From Bos javanicus (Eukaryota; Chordata; Mammalia; Artiodactyla; Bovidae), in contig NC_083869.1 of the NCBI RefSeq assembly GCF_032452875.1, forward strand, positions 74,766,501 through 74,830,500: a DNA stretch of 64,000 bases, given 5' to 3'. The notes beneath the pieces were generated by a model. The model saw only the letters and a list, made by a program, of their open reading frames with translations. It was not told the origin of the DNA and did no database searches. The translations under genes were made by a program, and so were the position numbers. This document shows positions 12,122 to 24,220 of the stretch, in pieces (position 1 is the first letter of the stretch; each line of letters starts with the position of its first letter).

Positions 12122-13815
12122 GAGATGTAAATCATGACATCAAGAACAAAAGAGAGGAATAAAATAGTGAAGTTTTTGGATGCAAATCAAGTTAAAGTGT
12201 TATTAGTGTAAAATAGACTGTTATAACTTTAATAATTTTTATGTAAGCCTCATTGTAACCACAAAGTAAAAGCCTACAGTAATTCATAAAAGATAAACAG
12301 AAGAAAATCAAAACACCCTACTAAGGAAAAAAATCATCAATTCAGAAATGAAAGCAGCAAGAGAGAAAGAAAGGAATAGTGGAATTAGTAAGACAGTATT
12401 AGTAAGTCTTTACCTACTGATAATTACTCTAGATGTAAATACATTGTATGTTCCAATTAAGAAACACGAAGTGGTTGAATGAATAAAAAAAACAAGACTG
12501 TGTACTGTGTGTTGACACCAAGAGACTTATTTCAGCTTTAAGAATACAAATATGTTCAAAGTGAAGGGATAAAAAAAAAACATTCGTGAGAGGAGAAACC
12601 AAAAGAGAGTAGGAATGGGTATATCTATATCAGACAAAACAGACTTTAAGTCAAAAACAGTACAAGACAAAAAATGTTATTATATAATGATAAGGTTGTC
12701 AATTCATTAAGAAAATATAACAAATGTAAATATATATGTACTCAACATTGGAGTACTTAAATATAAGTTAAATAAATTCTAATATATCTGAAAGGAGAAA
12801 TAGACTACAGTACTAGCTGGGGAGTTCAATATTACACTTTCAATAATGGCTAGAAAATCAATAAGAAAACATTAGATTTGAACCATACTTTATACCAAAT
12901 GAACCTAACAGACATACAGAACACTTCCATCCAAGAGGACCAGAATACACTTTTTTTTCCCCCCTCAAGCACACACAGACTAGGCTCCATGATAGATCAT
13001 ATGATATATCACAATACAAGTCTTAGCAAATTTAAGAACACTGGAAACATATAAAGTATCTTTTCTTGTCACAATAATATGAAACTCAAAATCAGCAACA
13101 GGAGGAAACTGGAAAATTCATAAATGAGTGAAAATAAACAACATTCCTGACCAGCCAATGAGTCAAGAAGAAATTTAAAGGAAAATAAGACATATATTGA
13201 AACAAAATAAAATGGAAACACAGCATATCAAAACCTATGGGATGATTCACAAACAGCTCTGAAACTGAAATTCATTAGAATAAATACCAACACTAAGAAA
13301 AAGAAAGATTTCAAATGAAGAACTTCAATAAACTGGAAAAAGAAAAGAAACCCAAAGTTAGCACAAAGAAGGAACTGGCAAAGATCAAAGAAGAAATAAA
13401 TAGAGATCAGCAAAACAATAGAAACTATTAATAAAACTAAAGGCTATTTTTTAAAGATGAACAAATTTGAAAAACTTTAGCTTGACTAAGAAAAGAAGAG
13501 CGAAGACTCAAATAAAATCAGAAATGAAAGAAGAAACATTACAAATGATATCATTGAATTACAAAGGCTAATGAAAGACTATTATAAACAATTATACACC
13601 AACAAACCTTATAACCTAGAAGAAATGGATGAATTCCTAGAAACATACAACCTACCAAAACTAAATCATTGAAGAGAGAGAAAATTTGAACAGATCAATG
13701 ACGAATTAGTAATCAAAAACTTCCCAATAGATAAAAGTCTAAGACCCGATGCTAATAATGATAGATCCTATCAAACATTTAGAGAAGAATTAATGCCAGT
13801 CTTTCTCAGCCCATG
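12122..13815 (+). pseudogene. L1 ORF2 fossil (endonuclease and start of RT)
   Basis: This stretch parallels the 5' half of mammalian L1 ORF2. The endonuclease start is visible near 12417 (IITLDVNTLYVPIKK in translation), followed by sequence matching the rest of that domain and then the region leading into the RT, such as GAAGAAATGGATGAATTCCT near 13620 and the segment ending GAAGAATTAATGCCAGT near 13800. Stops and small deletions are frequent, so no long frame survives. The intact protein nicks target DNA and reverse-transcribes L1 RNA. The copy is older than the BovB and SINE insertions and lacks the RT core and 3' end. Confidence 0.8.
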
Positions 13816-13936
13816 TGCAGATGGGCACAAACATTATATGAAGGTAAAAAGTGGAAACTGTAATTTTAAAAAGTGAGGTCATTGTGGAAAATGACAGAAA
13901 AGGTTTCCCAGTTAGACCATCTTTAGGACATGAATT
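13816..13936. other. Unassigned spacer
   Basis: Short stretch between the L1 fossil and a SINE remnant. Nothing recognisable. Confidence 0.4.
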
Positions 13937-14032
13937 TGAGCAAACTTCAGGAGGTAGTAGAGGACAGAGAAGCTTGGCATGCTACAGTCCATGGGGTTGC
14001 ACAGAGTTGAACACAACTGAGCGACTGAACAA
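13937..14032 (+). mobile_element. Bov-tA/BovA SINE remnant
   Basis: Only the 3' part is left: CTACAGTCCATGGGGTTGCA followed by GAACACAACTGAGCGACTGA and a T-rich end. The head is missing or unrecognisable. Confidence 0.7.
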
Positions 14033-14302
14033 TTTTTTATTTTAGAAAGTGAATTTTGGACAACTTTTCTGAAAAAGGCACGTATATTATATTATCTCAT
14101 AATATCTATGAGATTCAAGATACTTGGATTCTCAGCTCTAGTCTATTTAAGTCATCTAACCAGTTATAAATTTCTGGACTTCAGATGCCTTTTAGCTCTA
14201 AAAATGTGTTTGCAGTTGGAAATAGGTTATTTCCCAATTACTTCCACCTCAAAAAATTCTGTTGGATAGTTTGTCTGGGATGGAGGGCACAATTCTTAAC
14301 TT
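14033..14302. other. Unassigned AT-rich sequence
   Basis: Nothing recognisable in this spacer upstream of an L1 3' end. Confidence 0.4.
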
Positions 14303-14958
14303 TAAAAGTTTATAAGTACATAACAATTAAAACAGTGATTATACAGAGTGAAGTAAGCCAGAAAGAAAAACACCAATACAGTGTTTTATATACTGTATTG
14401 TATATAAAATACAATACAATGTTTTATATACTGTTTAGTATATATATATACTAATGCATATATATGGAATTTAGAAGTAAGCCAGAAAGAAAAACACCAA
14501 TACAGTGTTTTATATACTGTATTGTATATAAAATACAATACAGTGTTTTATATACTGCTTAGTATATATATATACTAACGCATATATATGGAATTTAGAA
14601 AGATGGTAACGATAACCCTGTATGTGAGACAACAAAAGAGACACAGATGTATAGAACAGTCTTTTGGACTCTGTGGGAGAGGCAGGGGGGATGATTTGGG
14701 AGAATGGCATTGAAACATTTATAATATCATATAAGATACAAATCACCAGTCCAGGTTCGATGCAGGATACAGGAAGCTTGGGGCTGGTGCACTGGGATGA
14801 CCCAGAGGGATGGTATGGGGAGGGAGGTGGGAGGAGGGTTCAGGATGGGGAACATGTGTACACCCGTGGCAGATTCATGTTGAGATATGGCAAAACCAAT
14901 ACAATATTGTAAAGTAATTAGCCTCTAATTAAAATAAATAAATTTAAATATAAAAAAA
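14303..14958 (+). mobile_element. L1-BT type L1 3' end with internal duplication
   Basis: Bovine-type L1 3' UTR. It includes AGTGAAGTAAGCCAGAAAGA, TATGGAATTTAGAAAGATGG, GGGCTGGTGCACTGGGATGA, GATGGTATGGGGAGGGAGG and an A-rich end near 14955. A 124-bp segment is repeated in tandem inside it (listed separately). There is no coding sequence. The low level of decay suggests a comparatively recent insertion. Confidence 0.88.
14351..14598 (+). repeat. 124-bp tandem duplication inside the L1 3' end
   Basis: Copy 1 is at 14351-14474 and copy 2 at 14475-14598, each starting AAGTAAGCCAGAAAG and ending in TATATGGAATTTAG. I see three differences between them: CAATG versus CAGTG, GTTTAG versus GCTTAG, and CTAATGC versus CTAACGC. 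Each copy also contains two imperfect sub-repeats of GTTTTATATACTG. Confidence 0.92.
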
Positions 14959-16059
14959 CAAACTGATTAAACAGTGATTTAAAATTAAAACAGTTTTACT
15001 TTATAGTTATAAACGTCAGATATTTTTTCTTAGGGAGTTTGTCTTCTATTGCTGATGGAAACTATATTTGGAACCTCTCTAGGTGCTTTTTCAGCATTTT
15101 TTTTTTTTAAGTAAAATGCTTTATGAATGGGATGTTCTTATATCTTTCTATATAGTCTCTAATCTCTGTTCAATAAAGCCTTCTCTTTTTATTTCCATGG
15201 GCCTTATAACTGATTGAATCTACTCTTTACTGCATTATCTTGTCCTTTTTACGTTCTTGCTAAAAAACACATGCAACCATCCTAATCCTCACGCTGAGAA
15301 GGAGATAATTATGTTTAACCCAAAGGACACTTGCTTAACTAGGAATGCTAAGTGTGTCAGCTGCAGACAAGGCCCAGCTGCCTGGTTGGCCATTTGGACA
15401 TCCTCAGTCTCTTCCTACTGATGCACAGATGTCTGAGGCCTTACAGGTGAACCCCAGTGTGCTTGCCCTTAGGGAAGGGTATTGTGAACTGGTGCTCAGC
15501 TAGTGAGGTGGCATATGGCATCGTGTGTCTTTTTAACAACTTCATCAGTTTCTTTTTAGAGTTGAAGTCTGTTGGTCTGTAGAATGAAGGGCTGCTACTC
15601 AGTCTAGTGCTGTCATTATTTCCTTCCCATTCAACTTCCAGCCTTTGTACAATGGTGGATTGGATACATTTCACAGGGGTTTTGACAATTCCTATTAAGG
15701 CAAAGGAAGATCCAGTGATTAGCCTGCATTTAGACACAGTGGTAAAATTCCAAATCAGATGTTGCTTCTATTGCTGAAACTACAGTTAGCATCATAGATG
15801 AGCATGAAAATCTCAGAGTATCTGGGGGCTTTAGAGATACCTACATACAGGACAAACATGTCATAGTTTCCTGTGCAGAGATGCACCACTTCATAAATCT
15901 TTCAGTGCAGGGTGCTTGTGTGTATTGTAAGTATTTAGAAGAAAAAAGCTTTTATGTACATGTGGATATGCATGTGTGTGTGTGTTTGTGTAAGATACTC
16001 TCAAAACAGGCTCTTTTGGTTATTACAAAACTCAAGACAAAATTTAAAAACAAGATAGG
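14959..16059. other. Unassigned sequence, 1.1 kb, with one unexplained ORF
   Basis: No repeat is recognisable. A minus-strand frame at 15737-15441 could encode 98 residues (starting MSKCRLITGSS) and does not overlap any element I can identify. I recognise no domain, see no splice or promoter signal around it, and a frame of this length can occur by chance. A GT-rich tract lies near 15970-15990. Confidence 0.4.
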
Positions 16060-16112
16060 GAAGTCTGGATCACTGCACTCCATGATGTCACAAAGAGTTG
16101 GACACATCCTAG
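16060..16112 (+). mobile_element. SINE 3' remnant
   Basis: GGAAGTCTGGATCACTGCAC followed by TGATGTCACAAAGAGTTGGA resembles the end of a Bov-tA/BovA copy. It is heavily decayed and very short. Confidence 0.5.
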
Positions 16113-16768
16113 TTACTGAAAAACACCAGAAGTTCAATATCAGGGAAATATTAATAGTGATCCTTGAACATATGAAGCCATTTAGTTGATATCGTAAAGG
16201 TTATACAACAATGTTAAAACAGTTATCAATTAATGTTAAAAATGGAAAATATAAATTATCTGTACTCTGATCATATCTAAAACTGAATGTATATAGAAAA
16301 AATGTGAAAAAGAACACATTAAATTGTTGATATGATAGGATGATTTTTCGTCCTATTTTAGAGCTTAATTTTATTAAAAGGTAATCTATAAGGCATATAT
16401 CAAAGTATATATGTATTAGGTTTCAATATAAATAAGAAAATGAAATAAAGTGCACTATTTGTCATCTGCTAAGTCTTTTGTATATTTGATAGTCACAGTT
16501 ACATTGTGAGGCAGGCATTATGCCCATTTTACAAGTTAACAGACCAAGGCCAATTAACCAAGGCTGAATTAATTTCCCAAGGTTACCAGAGCAATAAGTG
16601 CAAAGTAAAATTTAATGTTCTTTCATCTGTATTAGACTCTTACAATGCAAATGATTGAAATGAGGTGCATAAAAAATCTGCTAGCTTACTATGAGTGTAT
16701 GTATCTGAAAAGAAAGAGACAAAAATCTTAAGATTAAAAAATAATCTTGTTAGAACTAGTTTACTCAT
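16113..16768. other. Unassigned AT-rich sequence
   Basis: About 650 bp with no recognisable gene or repeat. Confidence 0.45.
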
Positions 16769-17099
16769 CAGTTCAGTTCAGTTCAGTTCAATCACTCAGC
16801 CGTGTCCGACTCTTTCCGACCCCATGAATTGCAGCACGCCAGGTCTCCCTGTCCATCACCAACTTCCAGAGTTCACACAAACTCACATCCATCGAGTCAG
16901 TGATGCCATCCATCCATCTCATCCTCTGTCATCCCCTTCTCCTCCTGCCCCCAATCCCTCCCAGCATCAGGGTTTTTTTCCAATGAGTCAACTCTTCACA
17001 TGAGGTGGCCAAAGTACCGAAGTTTCAGCTTTAGCATCATTCCTTCCAAAGAACACCCAGGACTGATCTCCTTTAGGATGGACTGGTTAGATCTCCTTG

Positions 17100-18852
17100 C
17101 AGTCCAAGGGACTCTCAAGAGTCTTCTCCAACACCACAGTTCAAAAGCATCAATTCTTTAGCACTCAGCTTTCTTCACAGTCCAACTCTCGCATCCATAC
17201 ATGACCACTGGAAAAACCATAGCCTTGACTAGACGGACCTTTGTTGGCAAAGTAATATCTCTGCTTTTGAATATGCTGTCTAGGTTGGTCATAACTTTCC
17301 TTCCAAGGAGTAAGCGTCTTTTAATTTCATGGCTGCAATCACCATCTGCAATGATTTAGGAGCCCCCCAAAATAAACTCTGCCACTGTTTCCACTGTTTC
17401 CCCATCTATTTCCCATGAAGTGATGGGACAAGATGCCATGATTTAGTTTTCTGAATGTTGAGCTTTAAGCCAACTTTTTCACTCTCCTCTTTCACTTTCA
17501 TTAAGAGACTTTTGAGTTCCTATTTACTTTCTGCCATAAGGGTGGTGTCATCTGCATATCTGAGGTTATTGATATTTCTGCTGGCAATCTTGATTTCCAG
17601 CTTGTGCTTCCCCAGCGTTTCTCATGATGTACTCTGCATAGAAGTTAAATAAGCAGGGTGAAAATATACAGCCTTGACGTACTCCTTTTCCTATTTGGAA
17701 CCAGTCTGTTGTTCCACATCCAGTTCTAACTTGCTTCCTGAGCTGCATACAGATTTCCCAGGAGGCAGGTCAGATGGTCTGGTATTCCCATCTCTTTCAG
17801 AATTTTCCACAGTTTATTGTGATCCACACAGCCAAAGGCTTTGGCATAGTCAATAAAGCAGAAATAGATGTTTTTCTGGAACTTTCTTGCTTTTTCCATG
17901 ATCCAGCGGATGTTGGCAATTTGATCTCTGGTTCCTCTGCCTTTTCTAAAACCAGCTTGAACATCTGGAAGTTCATGGTTCACATATTGCTGAAGCCTGG
18001 ATTGGAGAATTTTGAGAATTACTTTACTAGCATGTGAGATGAGTGCAATTGTGTGGTAGTTTGAGCATTCTTTGGCATTGCCTTTCTTTGGGATCAGAAT
18101 GAAAACTGACCTTTTCCAGTCCTATGGCCACTGCTGAGTTTCTGAAGCACTTTCACAGCATCATCTTTCAGGATTTGAAATAGCTCAACTGGAATTCCAT
18201 CACGTCCACTAGCTTTTTTCATAGTGATGCTTTCTAAGGCCCACTGGACTTCACATTGCAGGATGTCTGGCTCTAGGTCAGTAATCACACCATTGTGATT
18301 GTCTTGGTCATGAAGCTCTTTTTTGTACAATTTTTCTGTGTATTCTTGCCACCTCTTCTTAATATATTCTGCTTCATTTAGATCAATACCATTTCTGTCC
18401 CTTATCGAGCCCATCTTTGCATGAAATGTTTCCTTGGTATCTCTAATTTTCTTGAAGAGATCTCTAGTCTTTCCTATTCTGTTGTTTTCCTCTATTTCTT
18501 TACATTGATCGCTGAGGAAGGCTTTCTTATCTCTCCTTGCTATTCTTTGGAACTCTGCATTCAGATACTTATATATTTCCTTTTCTCCTTTGCTTTTTGC
18601 TTCTCTTCTTTTCACAACTATCTTTAAGCCCTCCTCAGACAGCCATTTTGCTTTTTTGCATTTCTTTTCCATGGCGATGGTCTTCATCCCTGTCCCCTGT
18701 ACAATGTTACGAACCTCCGTCCATAGTTCATCAGGCACTTTATCTATCAGATCTAGGCCCTTAAATCTATTTCTCACTTCCACTGTATAAACATAAAGAA
18801 TTTGATTTAGGTCATACCTGAATGGTCTAGTGGTTTCCCCTGCCTTCTTCAA
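17100..18852 (-). pseudogene. BovB reverse transcriptase region (broken)
   Basis: Minus-strand frames carry successive pieces of the RT. Frame 18852-18094 (252 aa) holds the pre-RT and early RT part; 17983-17726 has motif A (FIDYAKAFG, with G where other copies have D); 17748-17566 has GVRQGCIFSPCLF. A TAG near 17357 and several small indels break the C-terminal part. The second residue of the DY...AFD motif is lost, and frameshifts separate all domains, so no working enzyme can be made. Confidence 0.88.
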
Positions 18853-19766
18853 TTTAAGTCTGAATTTAGCAATAAGGAGTTCATGATCTGAGCCACAGTC
18901 AGCTCCTGGTCTTGTTTTTGCTGACTCTATAGAGCTTCTTCATCTTTGGCTGCAAAGAATATAATCAATCTGATTTTGGTGTTGACCATCTGGTGATGTC
19001 CGTGTGTAGAGTCTTCTCTTGTGTTGTTGGAAGAGGGTGTTTTCTATTGCCAGTGCGTTTTGGCAAAACTCTATTAGTCTTTCCCCTTTTTTATTCCATA
19101 TTCCAAGGCCAAGTTTGCCCGTTACCCCAGTTGTTTCTTGACTTCCTACTTTTGCATTCCAGTCCCCTATAATGAAAAGGACATCTTTTTTTGAGTGTTA
19201 GTTCTAAGAGGTCTTGTAGGTCTTCATAGAACCGTTCAGCTTCAGCTTATTCAGTGTTGCTGGTTGGGGCATAGACTTGGATTACTGTGATATTGAATGG
19301 TTTGCCTTGGAAATGAACAGAGATCATTCTGTCACTTTTGAGATTGCATCCAAGTACTGCATTTCAGACTCTTTTGTTGACCCTGATGGCTACTCCATTT
19401 CTTCTAAGGGATTCCTGCCCACAGTAGTAGATATAATGGTCATCTGAGTTAAATTCACCCATCCAGTCCATTTTAGTTCACTGATTCCTAGAATGTCGAC
19501 GTTCACTCTTGCCATCTCCCGTTTGACTACTTCCAATTTGCCTTGATTCATGAACCTAAGTTTGCAGGTTCCTATGCAATATTGCTCTTTACAGCATCAG
19601 ACCTTGCATCTATCACCAGTCACATCCACAACTGGGTATTGTTTTTCTTTGGCTCCATCCCTTGATTCTTTCTGGAGTTATTTCTCCACTGATCTCCAGT
19701 AGCATATTGGGCACCTACTGACCTGGGGAGTTCCTCTTTCAGTATCCTATCATTTTGCCTTTTCAT
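18853..19766 (-). pseudogene. BovB endonuclease region (broken)
   Basis: The nucleotide pattern matches the endonuclease of the copy at 1465-4672: the SDH-coding stretch near 18885-18893, the GDWNA-coding stretch near 19155-19165 and the VYAPT-coding stretch near 19260-19275. It has more indels and no long frame. Confidence 0.8.
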
Positions 19767-21838
19767 GATTATATATTGAAGATGACAAATAGATTTAAAG
19801 GATTAGCACTGGTAGACAGAGTTCTTGGAGAACTATGGATGGAGGTTCATAATACTGTACAGGAGGCAGTGACCAAAATTATCCCCCCCCAAAAAAAAGA
19901 AAGGCAAGAAGGAAAAGTGGTTGTCTGAAGAGGCTTTAAAAATAGCTGAGGAAAGAAGAGAAGTGAAAGGCAATGGAAAAAGGGAGTGATATACCAAATT
20001 GAATGCAGAGTTCCAAAGAATAGCAAAGAGAGATAAGCAGGCTCTCTTAAGAGAACAATGCAAAGAAATAGAGGAAAACAATAGAATGGGAAATACTAGA
20101 GATCTCTTCAAGAAAATTGGAGATATCAAGGGAACATTTCATGCAAGGATAGGCACAATAAAGACAGAAGTGGTAAGGAACTAACATAAACAGAAGATTT
20201 AAGAACAGATGACAAGAATACACAGAAGAACTATAGAGGAAAGATCTTAATGACAAGGATAATGGTGATGATATATTCATTCACCTAGATATGGACATCC
20301 TGGAGTGTGAAGTCAAGTGGGCCTTAGAACATATTACTATGAATGAAGCTAATAGAGGTGATGAAGTTCCCACTGAGTTATTGAAAACCGTAAAAGATGA
20401 TACTAAGTGCTGCACTAAATATGTTAACATATTTGAAAAAATCAGCAGTGGTCACAGGACTGAAAAAAGTCAGTCTTATTCCAATCTCAGAGAATGACAA
20501 AGAACATTCAAACTACCATGCAATTGTACACATTTCACATGCTAGCAATGTGATGCTCAAAATCCTTCAAGGTACATTACAAAAGTACATGAATCAAGAA
20601 TTTCCAGATGTATAATCTGTGTTTCAAACAGGCAGAGGAATCAGAGATCAACATTTGTTGGATCATGGAGAAAGCAAGGGAATTTCAGAAAAACATCTAT
20701 TTCTGCTTCTTTTATTACACTAAAGACTTTGACTATGTGGATTACAACAAACTGGAAAATTCTTAAAGTGATGGGAATATTTTAAGACCTTTTAAATATT
20801 TAAGACTCAGACCACCTACCTGAGTCCTGTAGAAGCTGTATGTAGGTAAAACAACAACAACGACAACAACAACAACAACAACAAAACAGAGTTGGACATG
20901 GAAGAAATGACAGGTTCAAAATTGGGAAAGGAGTATAACAAAGCTATATCATGTTACCATGCTTATTTAACTTATATGCAGAGTGCATCATGTGAAATGC
21001 TGGGCTGAATGAATCACAAGCACAAATCAAGATTGCAGGGAGAAATATCAACAACCTCAGATGAACAGATTATACCAGTCTAATGGCAGAAAGTGAAGAG
21101 GAACTCAAGAGCTTCTTGATGATGGTTAAAGAAGAGAGTGAAAAGGGTGTCTTGAAACTCAACATTCAAAAAAGTAAGGTCGTAGCATCCTGATCCAACA
21201 CTTCATATCAACTATGCTGCTGCTGCTGCTTATCACTTCAGCATGTCTGACCCTCTGTGACCCCATGGACCATGCCCTGCCAGGCTCCTCTTCCATGGGA
21301 TTCTCCAGGCAAGAATAATGGAGTGGGTTGCCATTTTCTTCTCCAATGATAAAGTAAGAAGTGAGTGAAGTGAAGTCACTCAGCTGTGTCCGACTCTTTG
21401 CTACCCCATGGACCGTAGCCTACCAGGCTTCTCAGTCCATGGTATTTTCCAGGCAAGAGGACTGGAGTAGGTTGCCATCTTCTTCTCTCATATCAGCTAT
21501 AAGGGGGAACAATGGAAGTGGTGACAGATTTTATTTTCTAAGGCTCCAGAATCACTGTGTATGGTGATCGGAGCCATGAAAGTAAAGATACTTTCTCCTT
21601 GGAAGGAAAGTAATGCCAAACCTAGACTGAGTATTAAAAAGCAGAGATATCATTTGGCCAACAAGGGTCTGTATAGCCAAATCTATGGTTTTTTCCAGTA
21701 GTCATGTACAAATGTAAGAGTTGGACCATAAAACTCTTTGGCTTAGCACCAAAGAATTAATGTTTTAAAATTGTAGTTCTAGAGAAGACTTTTGAGAGTC
21801 CCTTGGACTACAAGGAGATCAAACCAGTCAAACCTGTC
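19767..21838 (+). mobile_element. Older, diverged BovB on the plus strand
   Basis: Sequence from GATTATATATTGAAGATGAC onward follows BovB from the start of the RT region to near the C-terminus, but is clearly more diverged than the other copies. Frame 19999-20184 keeps EENNRMGNTRDLFKKIG, and 20291-20615 keeps further early-RT pieces in two frames. It carries a CAA microsatellite (about 20849-20886), is split by a BovA2 SINE at 21215-21487, and ends near AAACCAGTC at about 21838 without a normal BovB 3' end. Confidence 0.85.
21215..21487 (-). mobile_element. BovA2 dimeric SINE inserted in BovB
   Basis: Two BovB-like monomers in minus orientation (about 21215-21345 and 21360-21487) joined by an AAGT-rich linker. 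At the left is the GCTGCTGCTGCTG run that is usual at BovA2 tails. Target duplication TCATATCAACTA at 21203-21214 matches TCATATCAGCTA at 21488-21499 (11 of 12). BovB sequence resumes immediately after it. Confidence 0.9.
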
Positions 21839-22696
21839 ATTCCATTCTTGTGTCATTCCATTCACAAGAGTCCTCTTTCCTCCACATAGTCAGAAGTCAC
21901 ACTGGGTACACACAGGAGAAGGGACAGAATCTATGAGGCTAAGCAAGTACCTGCAAGATAATGTGACTTAAAAGGATTACTTAGACCACTGATTGGATAG
22001 TCTTAAACCAGATTGAACTAAATAAATGTTCTTTTATATCAATTGAATAGAGGATCATGAAGAAACAGCACATCAGTTTTAAGAGCCATTCTCTGCATTT
22101 AGTACCAGTGCAGTTAAATTATCTGTATTGATGCACACAAATCCCCTCATATGGAATGTATGTGTATGTATTTATATACTTATAAGTAAACATGTATTTG
22201 CACATATTCATATATCTTACTGACAGTATAACCATTGCTCCAGTGGTTTTTACCACACCAGAGAACAGATAAATCATCTGATCAGGAATCTATTTGCCAA
22301 GTATCTGAATCTGTATTACACATGGATTTTGTTATTTCATACCACCTGTAATTCACATTCACATGCAGCTGGGAATGCTTTTGAAATATTACTGAAATAC
22401 TAATTGCAGCATATTCTCAAGATTTTTACAGCTCCCCCAAATTTAATGTTTACTTAGAACCTGTATTAATACTTTTATTATAGCACTAGCCACTCTTCTC
22501 TCACTTAAAAAAAATGTAGAAGTAAGAAAAGATAGAGTTGTCATTCTTTTATAATCTTGTAAATATACATACAGTTTCAACATTGGTTTATCCAGAAAAT
22601 GCTTTCTTTTATGTGTGCTGTATAGAAAGGATTCTACATGACTGTATTTGAAGAAAATAGATCACTTACAGTCTAACTCTTATTTGAAATATTTCC
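21839..22696. other. Unassigned AT-rich sequence
   Basis: About 860 bp with no recognisable gene or repeat. It begins with a short internal repeat of TTCCATTC. Confidence 0.45.
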
Positions 22697-23318
22697 TCAT
22701 TCAATGTTCATTGCAGCACTATTTATAATAACTAGGACATGGAAGCAACCTAGATGTCCATGGACAGATGAATGGATAAAGAAGCTGTGGTACATATATA
22801 CAATAGAATATTACTTAGCCATAAAAGGAACTCATTTGAGTAAGTTCTAATGCGGTGGATGAACCTAGAGCCTATTATAGAGAGTGCAGTAAGTCAGAAA
22901 GATAAAAACAAATATTATATATTAGCATCTATAAATGGAATCTGGAAAGATGGTACTGATGAACAAATTTGCAGCTCAGTCATGGAGATGCAGAAACAGA
23001 GAACAGATTTGTGGACGCTGAGCGGATAGGGGAGGATGGGAGAAAGGAGAGAGTAGTAAGGAAATATACATTACCATATGTAAAATAGATAACCAATGGG
23101 AATTTGCTGTATGACTCAGGGAGCTGAAACCAGGGCTCTGTGACAACCTAGAGGGGTGGGATGGGGTGGGAGATGAGAGGGACGTTCAAGAGGGAGGGGA
23201 CATATATATACCTACGGCTGACTCATGTTGATGTATGGTAAAAAAAAAAAAAAAAAGAAAGCAACACAATATTGTAAAGCAGTTATCCATCAAATAAAGA
23301 AATTAAAACAAACAAAAA
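22697..23318 (+). mobile_element. L1 3' end
   Basis: Typical L1 3' sequence: AATGTTCATTGCAGCACTAT, CATGGAAGCAACCTAGATGT, GAATATTACTTAGCCATAAA, then a G-rich part (GATGGGGTGGGAGATGAGAG), an A15 run near 23240 and an A-rich end at about 23318. No coding content. Confidence 0.88.
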
Positions 23319-23514
23319 AGCCTATAACCTTTACCTTTTAAGTTGAATAATGAATGTACAGTAGTTTATTTTAAATGAATCACACATCATTTTTATGGTA
23401 TATGTGTGTATGCTGTGCGTGTTTATGTATAACTGTGAAGACATGTTCACATACATGTGTTTTTATCTGGACATGTACATAAGAAGTACAAAGTATGATA
23501 TATAATAGCATTAT
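23319..23514. other. Unassigned spacer with TG-rich tract
   Basis: AT-rich with an imperfect TG/TA tract near 23400-23460. Nothing else recognisable. Confidence 0.4.
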
Positions 23515-23523
23515 ATGTTGTAT

Positions 23524-23743
23524 AGGCCTCCCTGGTAGCTCAGACAGTAAAGTATCTGCCTACAATGTGGGAGACCTGAGTTTGATCCCTGGGTCAGGAA
23601 GATACCCTGGAGAAGGAAACGGCAGCCCACTCCAGTATTCACGCCTGAAAAATCCCATGGACTGAGGAGTCTGGTGGGCTACAGCCTATGGGATCACAAA
23701 GAGTTGGACATGACTGAGCAACTTCACTTCTTCACTTCACTTC
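23524..23743 (+). mobile_element. Bov-tA SINE, first of three in a row
   Basis: tRNA-like head (GGTAGCTCAGACAG, TTTGATCCCTGGG) followed by the BovB-like body and a CTTCACTTCACTT end. The flank ATGTTGTAT at 23515-23523 matches ATGTTATAT at 23744-23752 with one difference. Confidence 0.9.
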
Positions 23744-23752
23744 ATGTTATAT

Positions 23753-23991
23753 GGATTTCCTAGATGGTGCTAGTGTAAAGAATTTGCTTGCCAGTGCAGG
23801 AGATGAAAGAGACATGGATTCGATCCCTGGGATTGGAAGATCCCCTGGAGAAGGAAATAGCAAGCCACTCCATTATTCTTCCTGGAAAATTATACGAACA
23901 GAGAAGCCTGGTGGGCTATAGTCCATGGGGTTGCAAACAGTCAGACAAGACTGAGCGTGCACAAACACACACACACACACACACACACAAT
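23753..23991 (+). mobile_element. Bov-tA SINE, second of three, with CA tail
   Basis: More diverged head (TTTCCTAGATGGTGCTAGTG, TTCGATCCCTGGG), standard body, and a CA repeat of about 27 bp (23962-23990) as its 3' tail. Perfect 9-bp target duplication ATGTTATAT at 23744-23752 and 23992-24000. Confidence 0.9.
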
Positions 23992-24017
23992 ATGTTATAT
24001 ATTTATAATATTTACAC

Positions 24018-24220
24018 TGCTTCCCTGGTGGCTCAGAGGTAAAGCATCTGCCTGCAATGCGGGAGACCTGGGTTCCATCCCTGGGTCGAGAAGATCCCCT
24101 GGAGAAGGAAATGGCAAGCCACTCCGGTACTCTTGCCTAAAAAAATCCCATGGACAGAGAAGCCTGGTAGGCTATAGTCCATGGGGTCGAAAAGAGTCGG
24201 ACACGACTGAGCGACTTCAC
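24018..24220 (+). mobile_element. Bov-tA SINE, third of three
   Basis: Well-preserved copy with GCTTCCCTGGTGGCTCAGAG at the head and CACGACTGAGCGACTTCAC at the end. Perfect 15-bp target duplication TTATAATATTTACAC at 24003-24017 and 24221-24235. Its good preservation makes it probably the youngest of the three. Confidence 0.94.

Larger units (their letters stand above)
16769..19766 (-). mobile_element. BovB LINE, about 3.0 kb, minus strand
   Basis: The 3' end is at 16769 (several CAGTT units on the plus strand). The copy extends back through the RT and endonuclease to about 19766, where it stops at TTTGCCTTTTCAT, so it lacks only the first 200 bp or so of a complete element. Its 5' edge directly abuts an older BovB in the opposite orientation starting at 19767. 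No target duplication was found. Confidence 0.92.

Noticed and set aside
16769..21838. Opposed BovB pair as a twin-priming product
   Set aside because: The two parts overlap widely in element coordinates and differ in age, so they are separate insertions.
24018..24220. tRNA-like sequence as a real tRNA gene
   Set aside because: The A- and B-box-like words belong to the head of a Bov-tA SINE. The body and target duplication follow, and no cloverleaf with acceptor end is present.
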